A stretch of DNA of 64,000 nt, taken from NCBI GenBank assembly GCA_902582345.1, contig CACHRU010000002.1, forward strand, positions 145,081 to 209,080, in the 5' to 3' direction. The translations under genes and the position numbers were made by a program. Shown piece after piece: positions 11,373-20,609 of this stretch (its first letter is position 1; every line of letters starts with the position of its first letter). The stretch comes from an uncultured Pelagibacteraceae bacterium (GTDB taxonomy: Bacteria > Pseudomonadota > Alphaproteobacteria > Pelagibacterales > Pelagibacteraceae). The notes under the pieces are model-generated. The model saw only the letters and a list, made by a program, of their open reading frames with translations, did no database searches and was not told the DNA's origin.

Positions 11373-11446
11373 TGCGCCTGCTAGGATTTGAACCCAGAAC
11401 CTCCTGGTCCGTAGCCAAGCGCTCTATCCAGTTGAGCTACAGGCGC
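11373..11446 (-). tRNA. tRNA-Arg(ACG)
   Basis: Reverse complement GCGCCTGTAGCTCAACTGGATAGAGCGCTTGGCTACGGACCAGGAGGTTCTGGGTTCAAATCCTAGCAGGCGCA folds as cloverleaf; 7-bp acceptor stem, anticodon loop CTACGGA. Confidence 0.95.
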
Positions 11447-11533
11447 ACATATCACAATTATCAAAAAAAGTAGCGTAAATAAAGGCGATAATGACCTATT
11501 GTTATTCTTAATTTATAACCTTAAATTATATTA

Positions 11534-12715
11534 ATGTCTAATAAAGGTAATATTGTAATAACTTCTGCTGTTAGAACGGCTGTGGGAACTCTAGGCAAAT
11601 CACTCAAGAACATACCTGGATATGAACTGGGAACTACAGTTTTGAACGAAGCGATTATAAAGTCAAAACTTAAAAAAGATGAAATTGATGAAGTGATAAT
11701 GGGCCAAGTTTTAACAGGAAGCACCGGACAAAATCCTGCTCGGCAAGCTTCTATGAAATCTGGTATTCCAAAGGAAAAACCAGCTTATCTGGTGAATCAA
11801 GTTTGTGGATCTGGCTTGAGATCCATTGCCTCTGCATACCAAAGTATCAGATCGGGAGACTCAAAAATTATTTTAGCTGGTGGACAAGAGAGTATGTCTT
11901 TAGCTCCTCATGCTATATTTTTAAGGGAAGGAAAAAAATTAGGCGATGCAGAAATAGTAGATACAATGATTAAAGATGGATTGTGGGACGCGTTTCACGG
12001 ATATCACATGGGAGTAACAGCAGAAAATGTTGCAGTCAAATTTCAAGTTACTAGGGATCAACAAGATAAATTTGCATTAAACTCTCAACACAAAGCCTTA
12101 AAAGCTCAAAAGAATCAAAAATTTAAAGATGAAATTGTAAGTTTTAAAATCAAGTCTAAAAAAGCTGAAATTGATTTTGACAAGGATGAACATCCAAGGG
12201 AAGGTATAAATCTTGAATCTTTGTCGCGACTAAAACCAGTTTTTCAAAAGGAAGGGACAGTAACAGCAGGAAACGCATCAGGAATTAATGATGGTGCTGC
12301 CGCTGTAGCATTAATGACAGATGCTGAGGCAGAGAAAAGAGGTCTTGAAAAATTGGTCTCAATTAAATCTTGGGCAAGCTGTGGAGTTGATCCTTCTATT
12401 ATGGGAACTGGTCCTATTCCTGCTTCAAAAAAAGCTTTAGAAATCGCAGGATGGTCAATAAAAGATTTGGATTTACTAGAAATTAACGAGGCATTTGCTG
12501 CACAAAGTATTGCGGTAATTAAAACACTAGGAATACCTGAAGAAAAGATTAATGTTAATGGTGGTGCAATTGCTCTTGGACATCCAATAGGTGCGTCGGG
12601 AACAAGAATTTTAGTAACACTTATTCACGAAATGAAAAAAAGAAATGTAAAAAAAGGTTTGGCAACGTTATGCATTGGGGGAGGCATGGGTATAGCCATG
12701 TGCATTGAAAGATAA
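11534..12715 (+). CDS. Acetyl-CoA C-acetyltransferase (thiolase)
   Basis: VNQVCGSGLRSIASAYQSIRSGD, NVNGGAIALGHPIGASGTRI, LCIGGGMGIAMCIE. Confidence 0.95.
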   Translation: MSNKGNIVITSAVRTAVGTLGKSLKNIPGYELGTTVLNEAIIKSKLKKDEIDEVIMGQVLTGSTGQNPARQASMKSGIPKEKPAYLVNQVCGSGLRSIASAYQSIRSGDSKIILAGGQESMSLAPHAIFLREGKKLGDAEIVDTMIKDGLWDAFHGYHMGVTAENVAVKFQVTRDQQDKFALNSQHKALKAQKNQKFKDEIVSFKIKSKKAEIDFDKDEHPREGINLESLSRLKPVFQKEGTVTAGNASGINDGAAAVALMTDAEAEKRGLEKLVSIKSWASCGVDPSIMGTGPIPASKKALEIAGWSIKDLDLLEINEAFAAQSIAVIKTLGIPEEKINVNGGAIALGHPIGASGTRILVTLIHEMKKRNVKKGLATLCIGGGMGIAMCIER

Positions 12716-12849
12716 TGGAAATTTCGAAACCATATAAAGGTAAAGGTAAAAGAAAATTAAAAAAAATGCCTTTTACTGTAAGAGGGTATTTTTATTATTA
12801 TTTATTTTTTTGGTGTTTAATTTTATCTGTTTATTTTTTCTACGATTAA
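12715..12849 (+). CDS. Small 44-aa predicted membrane protein
   Basis: Own translation MEISKPYKGKGKRKLKKMPFTVRGYFYYYLFFWCLILSVYFFYD*; basic N-terminus plus one hydrophobic segment; ATG overlaps thiolase TAA (TAATG). Confidence 0.5.
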   Translation: MEISKPYKGKGKRKLKKMPFTVRGYFYYYLFFWCLILSVYFFYD

Positions 12850-12862
12850 CAATTTTCTTTGG

Positions 12863-12877
12863 TAATGATTATCATTA
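12863..12877. promoter_or_regulatory. Fur-type operator (box 1), 7-1-7 palindrome TAATGAT-T-ATCATTA
   Basis: Perfect 7-1-7 inverted repeat, close to the classical Fur consensus GATAATGATAATCATTATC. Confidence 0.75.
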
Positions 12878-12903
12878 AAAATAAAAACTTGAGTTTTTTT
12901 TGA

Positions 12904-12918
12904 TAATGATTTTCATTA
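12904..12918. promoter_or_regulatory. Fur-type operator (box 2), TAATGAT-T-TTCATTA
   Basis: Imperfect 7-1-7 repeat (one mismatch), 41 bp from box 1, upstream of the Cys-rich ORF. Confidence 0.65.
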
Positions 12919-12965
12919 AAAACTATATTTCTTGAAAATTATTTCAGTTCTAATAGAGTTAACAC

Positions 12966-13145
12966 ATGAATACTTATAGTTGTAAAAAATGTGGCTTAAC
13001 AATTCCAGTTACATGCTCAAAGTGTGATAGAGTTGTGGATATAAAAGTTACTGGCGAAGGATGTTTAGTCAAAGAAAATAAATGTTTTGACTGCTCAAGC
13101 GTACCAATTATTAAAGACGTTTGTTTAGAACAAAAAACAGCTTAA
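12966..13145 (+). CDS. 59-aa Cys-rich putative metal-binding (zinc-ribbon-like) protein
   Basis: Own translation MNTYSCKKCGLTIPVTCSKCDRVVDIKVTGEGCLVKENKCFDCSSVPIIKDVCLEQKTA*; three CxxC pairs; two Fur-type boxes upstream, hairpin terminator downstream; not in ORF track. Confidence 0.75.
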   Translation: MNTYSCKKCGLTIPVTCSKCDRVVDIKVTGEGCLVKENKCFDCSSVPIIKDVCLEQKTA

Positions 13146-13185
13146 TTTTATATTTATCTTAAATTAAGTAAACTATTAATGATAT

Positions 13186-13218
13186 AGGGTCTAGCTTGAG
13201 ACCCTAATTCCCTTTTTT
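13186..13218 (+). terminator. Rho-independent terminator after Cys-rich ORF
   Basis: AGGGTCT-agcttg-AGACCCT stem-loop (13186-13205) followed by aattccctttttt. Confidence 0.7.
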
Positions 13219-13247
13219 AACTTATAATTTTATTATAAATTAAATCT

Positions 13248-14141
13248 ATGGAATTACCTGTTGTCAATCATCCAGATTATGTAGCCAAGATTAATGATGA
13301 TAACAAATTTCCAATTAAAAAATTTGGAGCGCTAGCAGAGTATTTGATAAACAAAAATATTGTAAAAAAATTTTACATTCCTAAGGAGTGTTCTGTTGAT
13401 ACTCTAAAAACTTCTCATTCAATAAAATACATAGAAAACATAAAAAACAAGACTCTTGATATTAAGCTTCAAAAAAAAATAGGTTTCCCTATTAATGATA
13501 GTGTAGTTAGGAGGTCTTTTGTTGCAACTGGTGGAACCGTTTTAGCAAGTAAATTGGCAATGGATTTTAAACTTGCGTGCAACACTGCGGGTGGAAGTCA
13601 TCACGCAACTTATGATTTTGGAGCTGGTTATTGTGTATTTAATGATGTTGCTGTTGCTGCAAATTATCTTAAAAATAAGAAGTACGCTAAAAATATTTTA
13701 ATAATTGATTTAGATGTTCATCAAGGTAATGGAAATTCCGAAATTTTTAAAAATGATAAAGATGTCCTAACATTTAGTATGCATTGTACTTCTAATTATC
13801 CTGCAAAAAAATCATTAAGTGATATCGATATTGAATTGAGAGATAACATGGAAGATAAAGAATACATTAATATTTTAAAAAAAAATATTACGGTTTTAAA
13901 CCAGTACAAATTTGATGCGGTTTTTTATGTAGCTGGAGTAGATGTTCACTTTAATGATCGTTTAGGCAAATTAAAATTAACAGACGAAGGTGTGAATTTA
14001 AGAGATCAAATTGTAATAGAAAATTTCTTTTCGAAGAAAATTCCATTATGTGGAGTTTTAGGCGGTGGCTATAACAAGGAATTTAAAAAATTAGTCGAAC
14101 TACATTCTTTATTACATAAGAACTGTGCAAAAATGCTTTAA
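13248..14141 (+). CDS. Histone deacetylase / acetoin utilization (AcuC-like) family deacetylase
   Basis: NTAGGSHHATYDFGAGYCVFNDVAVAA, ILIIDLDVHQGNGNSEIF, YVAGVDVH, GGGYN. Confidence 0.92.
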   Translation: MELPVVNHPDYVAKINDDNKFPIKKFGALAEYLINKNIVKKFYIPKECSVDTLKTSHSIKYIENIKNKTLDIKLQKKIGFPINDSVVRRSFVATGGTVLASKLAMDFKLACNTAGGSHHATYDFGAGYCVFNDVAVAANYLKNKKYAKNILIIDLDVHQGNGNSEIFKNDKDVLTFSMHCTSNYPAKKSLSDIDIELRDNMEDKEYINILKKNITVLNQYKFDAVFYVAGVDVHFNDRLGKLKLTDEGVNLRDQIVIENFFSKKIPLCGVLGGGYNKEFKKLVELHSLLHKNCAKML

Positions 14142-16066
14142 TTTTTAAGCTGATTTAATTTTTCAAAAAAATCTAAAGCTTTGGGATTTGCTATAGCTTC
14201 TTTATTATTTATTTTTTCACCATTTATAATTTTTCTCACAGCAAGTTCGACAATTTTACCGCTTTTAGTTCTGGGTATATCCGGGGCTTTTAAAACTAGA
14301 GCAGGAACATGTTTAGGTGAGCAATTTTTTCTTATCTTATCTTTTACAATCTTTATGTCGTCTTCTGTTAAATCCTTATTGTTTACTGTAGTCAAAAATA
14401 AAATAATCCTCACGTCGTCTTTATATTTCTGACCTATAACTAAGCCCTCTGTTATAAAATCAATACTCTCAACTTGTTGATATATTTCAGCAGTTCCTAT
14501 TCTTACACCACCTGGGTTAAGTGTTGCATCTGATCTTCCAGAGATAATGAATCCATTGTTAGAAGTTTTTTCTATAAAATCACCGTGATGCCAGATATTA
14601 GAAAATTTACTAAAATAAGCTTTAAGGTATTTCTCATCTTTATCATCATCCCAAAATTTAATTGGCATTGACGGAAAAGGTTTTTTTACTACTAGTTCTC
14701 CTTTTTCTCCTGCTTTTAAAGTTTTTCCATCATCATCAAAGATGTCCACATCAATCCCTAGACTTTGTCCCTGTATCTCACCCTTAAAAACATTTGAGTA
14801 AAGATTTCCCAAAACCAGACAACCGACTAAATCTGTACCTCCGGCTATTGAGCATAAATGTACGTCTTGTTTAATATTTTGATAAATATATTCAAAACTT
14901 TTTGCCGATAATGGTGATCCCGTTGAAGCTATAATTTTTATAGAGCTTAGATTTAAATTTTCTGCTTTGTAATTATTATTTTTGAGATGATCTATATACT
15001 TCGCACTTACACCAAAAAGATTAATTTTTTTATTTTGGCAGTATTCTAATAGGATATCTAATTTAGGAAAAGTTGGTGCACCGTCATAAAGAAATATTGA
15101 TGAGCCTGTTGCTAGTCCACTAACTAGCCAATTCCACATCATCCACCCAGTAGTAGTATAATAAAATAATTTATCATTCTCCTTTACATCACAATGGAGA
15201 ATAAACTCTTTATTGTGTTCAATTAAGACATTTCCGGCACCATGAGTAATACATTTTGGTTTACCAGTAGTGCCACTTGAATAAAGAATGTAAATTGGAT
15301 GATTAAACTCAAATCTTGTAAATTCCTCATCTAAACTTGAATTATTTAATACTGAATAAAAATCAATATATTTTTTTTGAATTAATCTTTCATTTCTTTT
15401 ATAAGAAAAAATTAAAGTATTTTTTATTGACGGAATTCCTTTTAAAATATCATCTACTTTTTCTAGTATATTAATTTTTTTTCCATTGTAATAATAGTAA
15501 TCACAAGATATTAAAACTTTTGGTTCAATTTGTTTAAATCGATCTAAAACTCCCTTAGAGCCAAAATCGGGAGAACAAGATGACCATATAAATCCATTTT
15601 TTGCACATGCTAAAAAACTTATAATTGTTTCGATTTTATTAGGAACATAGGCGGCTACTCTATCCCCTTTTTTTAAACCAATTTTTTTAAGATAAAATGA
15701 GAGTCTACAAACTTTTTCATAAAGTTCTTCCCAACTAATAAAGTCTTCGTAGCCACTTTCTGATAAAAAAGAAATAGCATTGCTTTTGTCCTTTTTTTTT
15801 AAAATATTTTCTGCATAATTTATTTTAGAATCTGGAAAAAAAACATTTTTATGAAATCTTTTATTTTTTTGAATTACTATCTTACCTTTATCACCGATGA
15901 TTCTTGAAAAATCCCAAAATTTGGACCAAAAATTTTCTGAATTTTCTACACTCCATCTCCAAAGTTTTTCAAAATCATTTTTTGTGTTCAGTCCTAAATA
16001 TTTTGTAAATGAATGAAGTGAAGAGCTTTGAACTCTATCTGCTGACGGTTTCCAAATATAACTCAT
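14138..16066 (-). CDS. Acetoacetyl-CoA synthetase (ANL superfamily)
   Basis: YSSGTTGKPKCITHGAGNVLIEHNKE, TTTGWMMWNWLVSGLATG, GRSDATLNPGGVRIGTAEIY, PRTKSGKIVELAVR. Confidence 0.93.
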   Translation of the reverse strand: MSYIWKPSADRVQSSSLHSFTKYLGLNTKNDFEKLWRWSVENSENFWSKFWDFSRIIGDKGKIVIQKNKRFHKNVFFPDSKINYAENILKKKDKSNAISFLSESGYEDFISWEELYEKVCRLSFYLKKIGLKKGDRVAAYVPNKIETIISFLACAKNGFIWSSCSPDFGSKGVLDRFKQIEPKVLISCDYYYYNGKKINILEKVDDILKGIPSIKNTLIFSYKRNERLIQKKYIDFYSVLNNSSLDEEFTRFEFNHPIYILYSSGTTGKPKCITHGAGNVLIEHNKEFILHCDVKENDKLFYYTTTGWMMWNWLVSGLATGSSIFLYDGAPTFPKLDILLEYCQNKKINLFGVSAKYIDHLKNNNYKAENLNLSSIKIIASTGSPLSAKSFEYIYQNIKQDVHLCSIAGGTDLVGCLVLGNLYSNVFKGEIQGQSLGIDVDIFDDDGKTLKAGEKGELVVKKPFPSMPIKFWDDDKDEKYLKAYFSKFSNIWHHGDFIEKTSNNGFIISGRSDATLNPGGVRIGTAEIYQQVESIDFITEGLVIGQKYKDDVRIILFLTTVNNKDLTEDDIKIVKDKIRKNCSPKHVPALVLKAPDIPRTKSGKIVELAVRKIINGEKINNKEAIANPKALDFFEKLNQLKN

Positions 16067-16331
16067 AAAGCTTATTAACTTTATGAATTTATCTTAATAG
16101 ATATTTTTTTAATAGGATTTTTTGTATTAAAAAGCCGTTGCTTTGTGGTCTCTCTTTTTTTTTAAATAGAATGTTGATAAGCCATTTCATGCCTTTATTA
16201 TCAATTTTACAGTGACGAAAAAAGGAGGAAAATGTGTCCAAAAACGATCTTATTAGGAAAATTGCTTCAATTTTAGCGTTTATTGTCGAATGAATTTTTA
16301 ATAAATTCCATTACAGACTATAATATTAATC

Positions 16332-19300
16332 ATGGCTCAAAACATTTCTGTTCCAGATATAGGTGATTTTAAAGATGTAGAGGTAATCGAAGTGCTGGTT
16401 AAACCTGGAGATAAAATCAAAAAAAATGACCCTATAGTTACAATAGAAAGTGATAAATCAAGTGTGGAGATTCCATCTCCGTCTGATGGGATGGTAAAAG
16501 ATTTGAAAGTAAAAATAGGCGATAAAGTTTCAGAGGGAAGTCTTTTAGTAACGTTAGAATCCAGTGTAACCTCAGAAACTCCTGATAAAAAAAAAGATCA
16601 AAAAGTTAAAAAAGAAAAACCTAAAGAAAACGGAAACATTGTTACAAGTCAGTCTTTAAAACAAATTAAAAAAGTTTTTGCAGAGCCGGCTTCTAAAGAT
16701 GATATAGACCCTTTAGAGACTAATGAGTGGATCGAGTCTCTTAATTCTGTAATAGAAAATGATGGTGCATCAAGAGCAAGTTACTTATTAAATAAAGTTA
16801 TAGACCAGGCCTATAAAGCTGGACTAGTTCTTCCAGATACTAGAACTACGCCTTATATAAATACAATTCCACCAGAGTCAGAGGTAAAATCTCCCGGAGA
16901 TCAAAATATTGAAAAAAAAATACGTGCATACATAAGATGGAATGCAGCTGCAATGGTGGTAAAAGCAAACAAAAAAAGTTCAGAGCTTGGTGGCCATATA
17001 GGTACATTTGCATCAGCTGCAACTTTATATGATGTCGGTATGAATCATTTTTGGAGAGCAAAAAATAATAAATTTGGAGGTGACTTGATTTACTTTCAAG
17101 GTCATTCAGCTCCAGGTATGTATGCTAGAGCGTTTCTTGAAGGAAGACTTACAGCTAAACAACTTGATGGCTTTAGACAAGAAGTTGGAAAAGATGGATT
17201 GTCCTCTTATCCTCATCCATGGTTAATGCCGAATTTCTGGCAATTCCCTACTGTATCTATGGGGCTTGGACCAATAATGGGTATTTATCAGGCTAGGTTT
17301 TTGAAATATTTAATTAATAGAGGATTAATCAAAGATGAAGGAAGAAAGGTTTGGGTTTTTCTTGGTGATGGTGAGATGGATGAGCCAGAGTCTTTGGGTG
17401 CGATTGGATTGGCAGCGAGAGAAAAGTTAGATAATTTAATTTTCGTAATCAATTGTAATCTGCAAAGACTTGACGGTCCTGTTAGAGGAAACGGTAAAAT
17501 TATTCAGGAGCTTGAGGGTAGCTTCAGAGGGACAGGATGGAATGTGATTAAAGTAATTTGGGGTTCTTATTGGGATCAACTTTTGGCTAAAGATAAAAGT
17601 GGGCTTTTAATCAAAAGGATGAATGAGTGTGTAGATGGTGAGTATCAAGCTTTTAAGGCAAAAGGTGGTAATTATGTACGGGAAAAATTTTTTGGTAAAT
17701 ACTCTGAGTTAAAAGAGTTAGTATCTTCTTTAACAGATAAAGACATATGGAAATTAAATAGGGGTGGTCACGATCCACATAAAGTTTATGCTGCATACGA
17801 TGCTGCCATGAAAAATAAGGGCTCCCCAACAGTAATCATTACTAAAACAATTAAAGGATATGGAATGGGTAAATCTGGTGAAAGTATTAATACCACTCAT
17901 CAACAGAAAAAAATGGATGAGGAAGATTTGTTATATTATAGAGATAGATTTGGTGTTCCATTAACAGACAAACAAGTTAAAAATATTGAGTACTATAGAC
18001 CTGACGAAAATTCAGAAGAAATTAGGTACCTTAAAGATTGCAGAATAAAATTAGGGGGATTTATTCCAGAGCGGACATCTTTTGCAAAAGCAATTAAAAC
18101 TCCTCCGAAAGATATTTTTGATAGTTTTATGAAATCAACGGGGGAAAAAGAAATGTCGACCACTATGGCATTAGTAAGAATGCTTACTGCTCTGTTAAGA
18201 GATAAAAATGTATCACCAAGGTTAGTTCCAATAATTCCTGATGAGGCAAGAACATTTGGTATGGAAGGTTTTTTTCAAAAGATAGGTATTTACGCTCACG
18301 AAGGACAAAAATATGAACCGGTCGACTCAGAGCAACTTAGCTCTTATCGCGAAGATAAGAGTGGGCAAGTTTTAGAGGAAGGAATTACAGAATCAGGAGC
18401 TATGTCATCTTGGATTGCGGCAGGAACAGCATACACAAATCATGATATAGAAATGATACCTATATACATATTTTATTCTATGTTTGGATTTCAAAGAGTT
18501 GGTGATTTAGCCTGGGCTGCAGGAGACTCTCAAGCGAGAGGTTTTTTAATTGGTGCTACGGCTGGAAGAACAACTTTAGCTGGGGAAGGATTGCAACACC
18601 AAGACGGTCATAGTCATCTTATGGCATCTAATATTCCAAATTGTATAAGTTATGATCCAACTTTTGCATACGAAATGGCTGTAATCTTAAGGGATGGAAT
18701 GAGAAGAATGCATGAAAAAAAAGAAAATATTTTTTACTATATCACGGCAATGAATGAAAACTATCCTCATCCTGCTAAACCTAAAGATGCAGACGAAGGT
18801 ATCTTAAAAGGAATGTATTTACTTAAAGAGACAAAAAACAAAGGGACTACAAGAGTTCAACTACTAGGCTCTGGCACAATCTTGAGAGAAGTATTGAATG
18901 CAGCTGAAATCCTTTCAAAAGAATACGGTATTGACTCAGATATTTGGAGTGTCACAAGTTTTAATGAACTCAGAAAAGATGGTATGGAAACAGAAAGATG
19001 GAATTTATTAAATCCTGATGGAAAAAAGAAGAAATCATACGTAGAAAAATGTTTAGAAAAAAGAGAAGGTCCAGTGTTTGCAGCTTCTGATTATATTAGA
19101 TCATTTTCAGATCAGCTTAGACCATATGTAAATAAGCCTTTCTATTCGTTTGGTACAGATGGATATGGAAGAAGTGATACAAGAAAAAATTTGAGAAAGT
19201 TTTTTGAGGTTGATAAAGAACATATTGTTGCTTACACTCTGAGTGCATTAGCAAAAGAGCAATTGATTGCATCAAAGCATGCAGAAAAAGCGATTAAAAA

Positions 19301-19343
19301 ATATAAAATAGATAAAGAAAAGGTGTTTCCAACAAAATTATAA
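16332..19343 (+). CDS. aceE: Pyruvate dehydrogenase E1, homodimeric AceE type, with N-terminal fused lipoyl domain
   Basis: Residues about 1-80 are a lipoyl domain (...VTIESDKSSVEIPSPSDG...), then an AceE body (DPLETNEWIESLNSVIE..., GDGEMDEPES, INCNLQRLDGPVRGNGKIIQELEG, RTFGMEGFFQKIGIY). Confidence 0.96.
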   Translation: MAQNISVPDIGDFKDVEVIEVLVKPGDKIKKNDPIVTIESDKSSVEIPSPSDGMVKDLKVKIGDKVSEGSLLVTLESSVTSETPDKKKDQKVKKEKPKENGNIVTSQSLKQIKKVFAEPASKDDIDPLETNEWIESLNSVIENDGASRASYLLNKVIDQAYKAGLVLPDTRTTPYINTIPPESEVKSPGDQNIEKKIRAYIRWNAAAMVVKANKKSSELGGHIGTFASAATLYDVGMNHFWRAKNNKFGGDLIYFQGHSAPGMYARAFLEGRLTAKQLDGFRQEVGKDGLSSYPHPWLMPNFWQFPTVSMGLGPIMGIYQARFLKYLINRGLIKDEGRKVWVFLGDGEMDEPESLGAIGLAAREKLDNLIFVINCNLQRLDGPVRGNGKIIQELEGSFRGTGWNVIKVIWGSYWDQLLAKDKSGLLIKRMNECVDGEYQAFKAKGGNYVREKFFGKYSELKELVSSLTDKDIWKLNRGGHDPHKVYAAYDAAMKNKGSPTVIITKTIKGYGMGKSGESINTTHQQKKMDEEDLLYYRDRFGVPLTDKQVKNIEYYRPDENSEEIRYLKDCRIKLGGFIPERTSFAKAIKTPPKDIFDSFMKSTGEKEMSTTMALVRMLTALLRDKNVSPRLVPIIPDEARTFGMEGFFQKIGIYAHEGQKYEPVDSEQLSSYREDKSGQVLEEGITESGAMSSWIAAGTAYTNHDIEMIPIYIFYSMFGFQRVGDLAWAAGDSQARGFLIGATAGRTTLAGEGLQHQDGHSHLMASNIPNCISYDPTFAYEMAVILRDGMRRMHEKKENIFYYITAMNENYPHPAKPKDADEGILKGMYLLKETKNKGTTRVQLLGSGTILREVLNAAEILSKEYGIDSDIWSVTSFNELRKDGMETERWNLLNPDGKKKKSYVEKCLEKREGPVFAASDYIRSFSDQLRPYVNKPFYSFGTDGYGRSDTRKNLRKFFEVDKEHIVAYTLSALAKEQLIASKHAEKAIKKYKIDKEKVFPTKL

Positions 19344-19344
19344 A

Positions 19345-20586
19345 ATGCCCTCTAAAGATATCTTAGTTCCAAACATAGGTGATTTTAAAGATGTTGAAGT
19401 TATTGAGGTTTTGGTTAAAGCCGGGCAAAAAATTAAAAAAAATGATTCTCTAATTACAATCGAAAGCGACAAATCTAGTGTTGAGGTACCTTCTACATCG
19501 GATGGAATTATAGAGAAAATTAATATCAAAATAGGAGATAAAGTAAGCGAAGGCGATCTAATAGTAACTGTAAATGTAGAGTCAAAAATGGATGTAAAAG
19601 AGAAACCTTTACAAAAAAACAAAATTAAGGAGGTAGTCTCAAAAAAATCAGATCCAGTTCCTTCGCCAGTTGCTCAATCTACATCAGGGGTAAAATTAGC
19701 AAGTCCTAAAGTCAGAAAATTTGCAAGAGAACTTGGCGCAAATGTAACTCAAATACAAGGTTCACAGAGATCGGGAAGAGTAACAGAAGACGATGTTAAG
19801 AAATTTGTTAAGTCTCAAGTATCTGTAAATCAGGGTAAAGTTGAAATAAAAAAATACAAAGATGAATATACCCATGAAGAATTTGGAGAAATTGAGATTA
19901 AAGAGATGCCAAGGGTAAAAAAGCTTTCAGGACCTCAATTAGTAAGATCATGGACTGAAATACCACATGTAACTCAACACGATGAAATTGATATTACTGA
20001 AATGGAGCAATTTAGAACATCATTATTTGATCATTTCACTGGAGAAAAAATTTCTGTAACACCTTTAGCTTTCATAACAAGAGCGGTTGTGAATGCTTTG
20101 AAAGATTTTCCTAATTTTAATTGTTCGATCGATACTAATCAAAATAAAATAGTTTATAAAAAATACTACCACGTTGGTTTTGCTGTAGACACTCCACATG
20201 GACTTATGGTTCCAAAATTAAGAGATGTTGATCAGATGAATATTAAAGAAATAGGAGATGAATTAAGAAGGGTGAGTAGAGAATGTAGAGATTTAAAAAT
20301 AAATAAAAAAGAATTTTTTGGTGGGTCAATGACTATTTCAAGCTTGGGAGGAATTGGCGGAACTTTTTTTACACCTATAATTAACCCACCGGAAGTAGCT
20401 ATTTTGGGAGTTGGAAAAAGTTTTGATAGACTTGTTAGAATAAAAGGTCAAATAGTTTCAAGAAAAATTTTGCCAATTTCTTTATCTTATGACCACAGAA
20501 TAATAGACGGTGCTGAAGGTGCAAGATTTTGTGTTCATTTAAACAAAAGTTTAGGTAAAGATTTTGCTTTCAAGCTTGCCGTTTAA
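19345..20586 (+). CDS. aceF: Dihydrolipoamide acetyltransferase (PDH E2), single lipoyl domain
   Basis: Lipoyl domain with ESDKSS, peripheral subunit-binding domain (ASPKVRKFARELGANVTQIQGSQRSGRVTEDDV), catalytic [16 protein letters not shown]. Confidence 0.95.
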   Translation: MPSKDILVPNIGDFKDVEVIEVLVKAGQKIKKNDSLITIESDKSSVEVPSTSDGIIEKINIKIGDKVSEGDLIVTVNVESKMDVKEKPLQKNKIKEVVSKKSDPVPSPVAQSTSGVKLASPKVRKFARELGANVTQIQGSQRSGRVTEDDVKKFVKSQVSVNQGKVEIKKYKDEYTHEEFGEIEIKEMPRVKKLSGPQLVRSWTEIPHVTQHDEIDITEMEQFRTSLFDHFTGEKISVTPLAFITRAVVNALKDFPNFNCSIDTNQNKIVYKKYYHVGFAVDTPHGLMVPKLRDVDQMNIKEIGDELRRVSRECRDLKINKKEFFGGSMTISSLGGIGGTFFTPIINPPEVAILGVGKSFDRLVRIKGQIVSRKILPISLSYDHRIIDGAEGARFCVHLNKSLGKDFAFKLAV

Positions 20587-20609
20587 TTTAAATTACAATA
20601 ATAAAGAGC

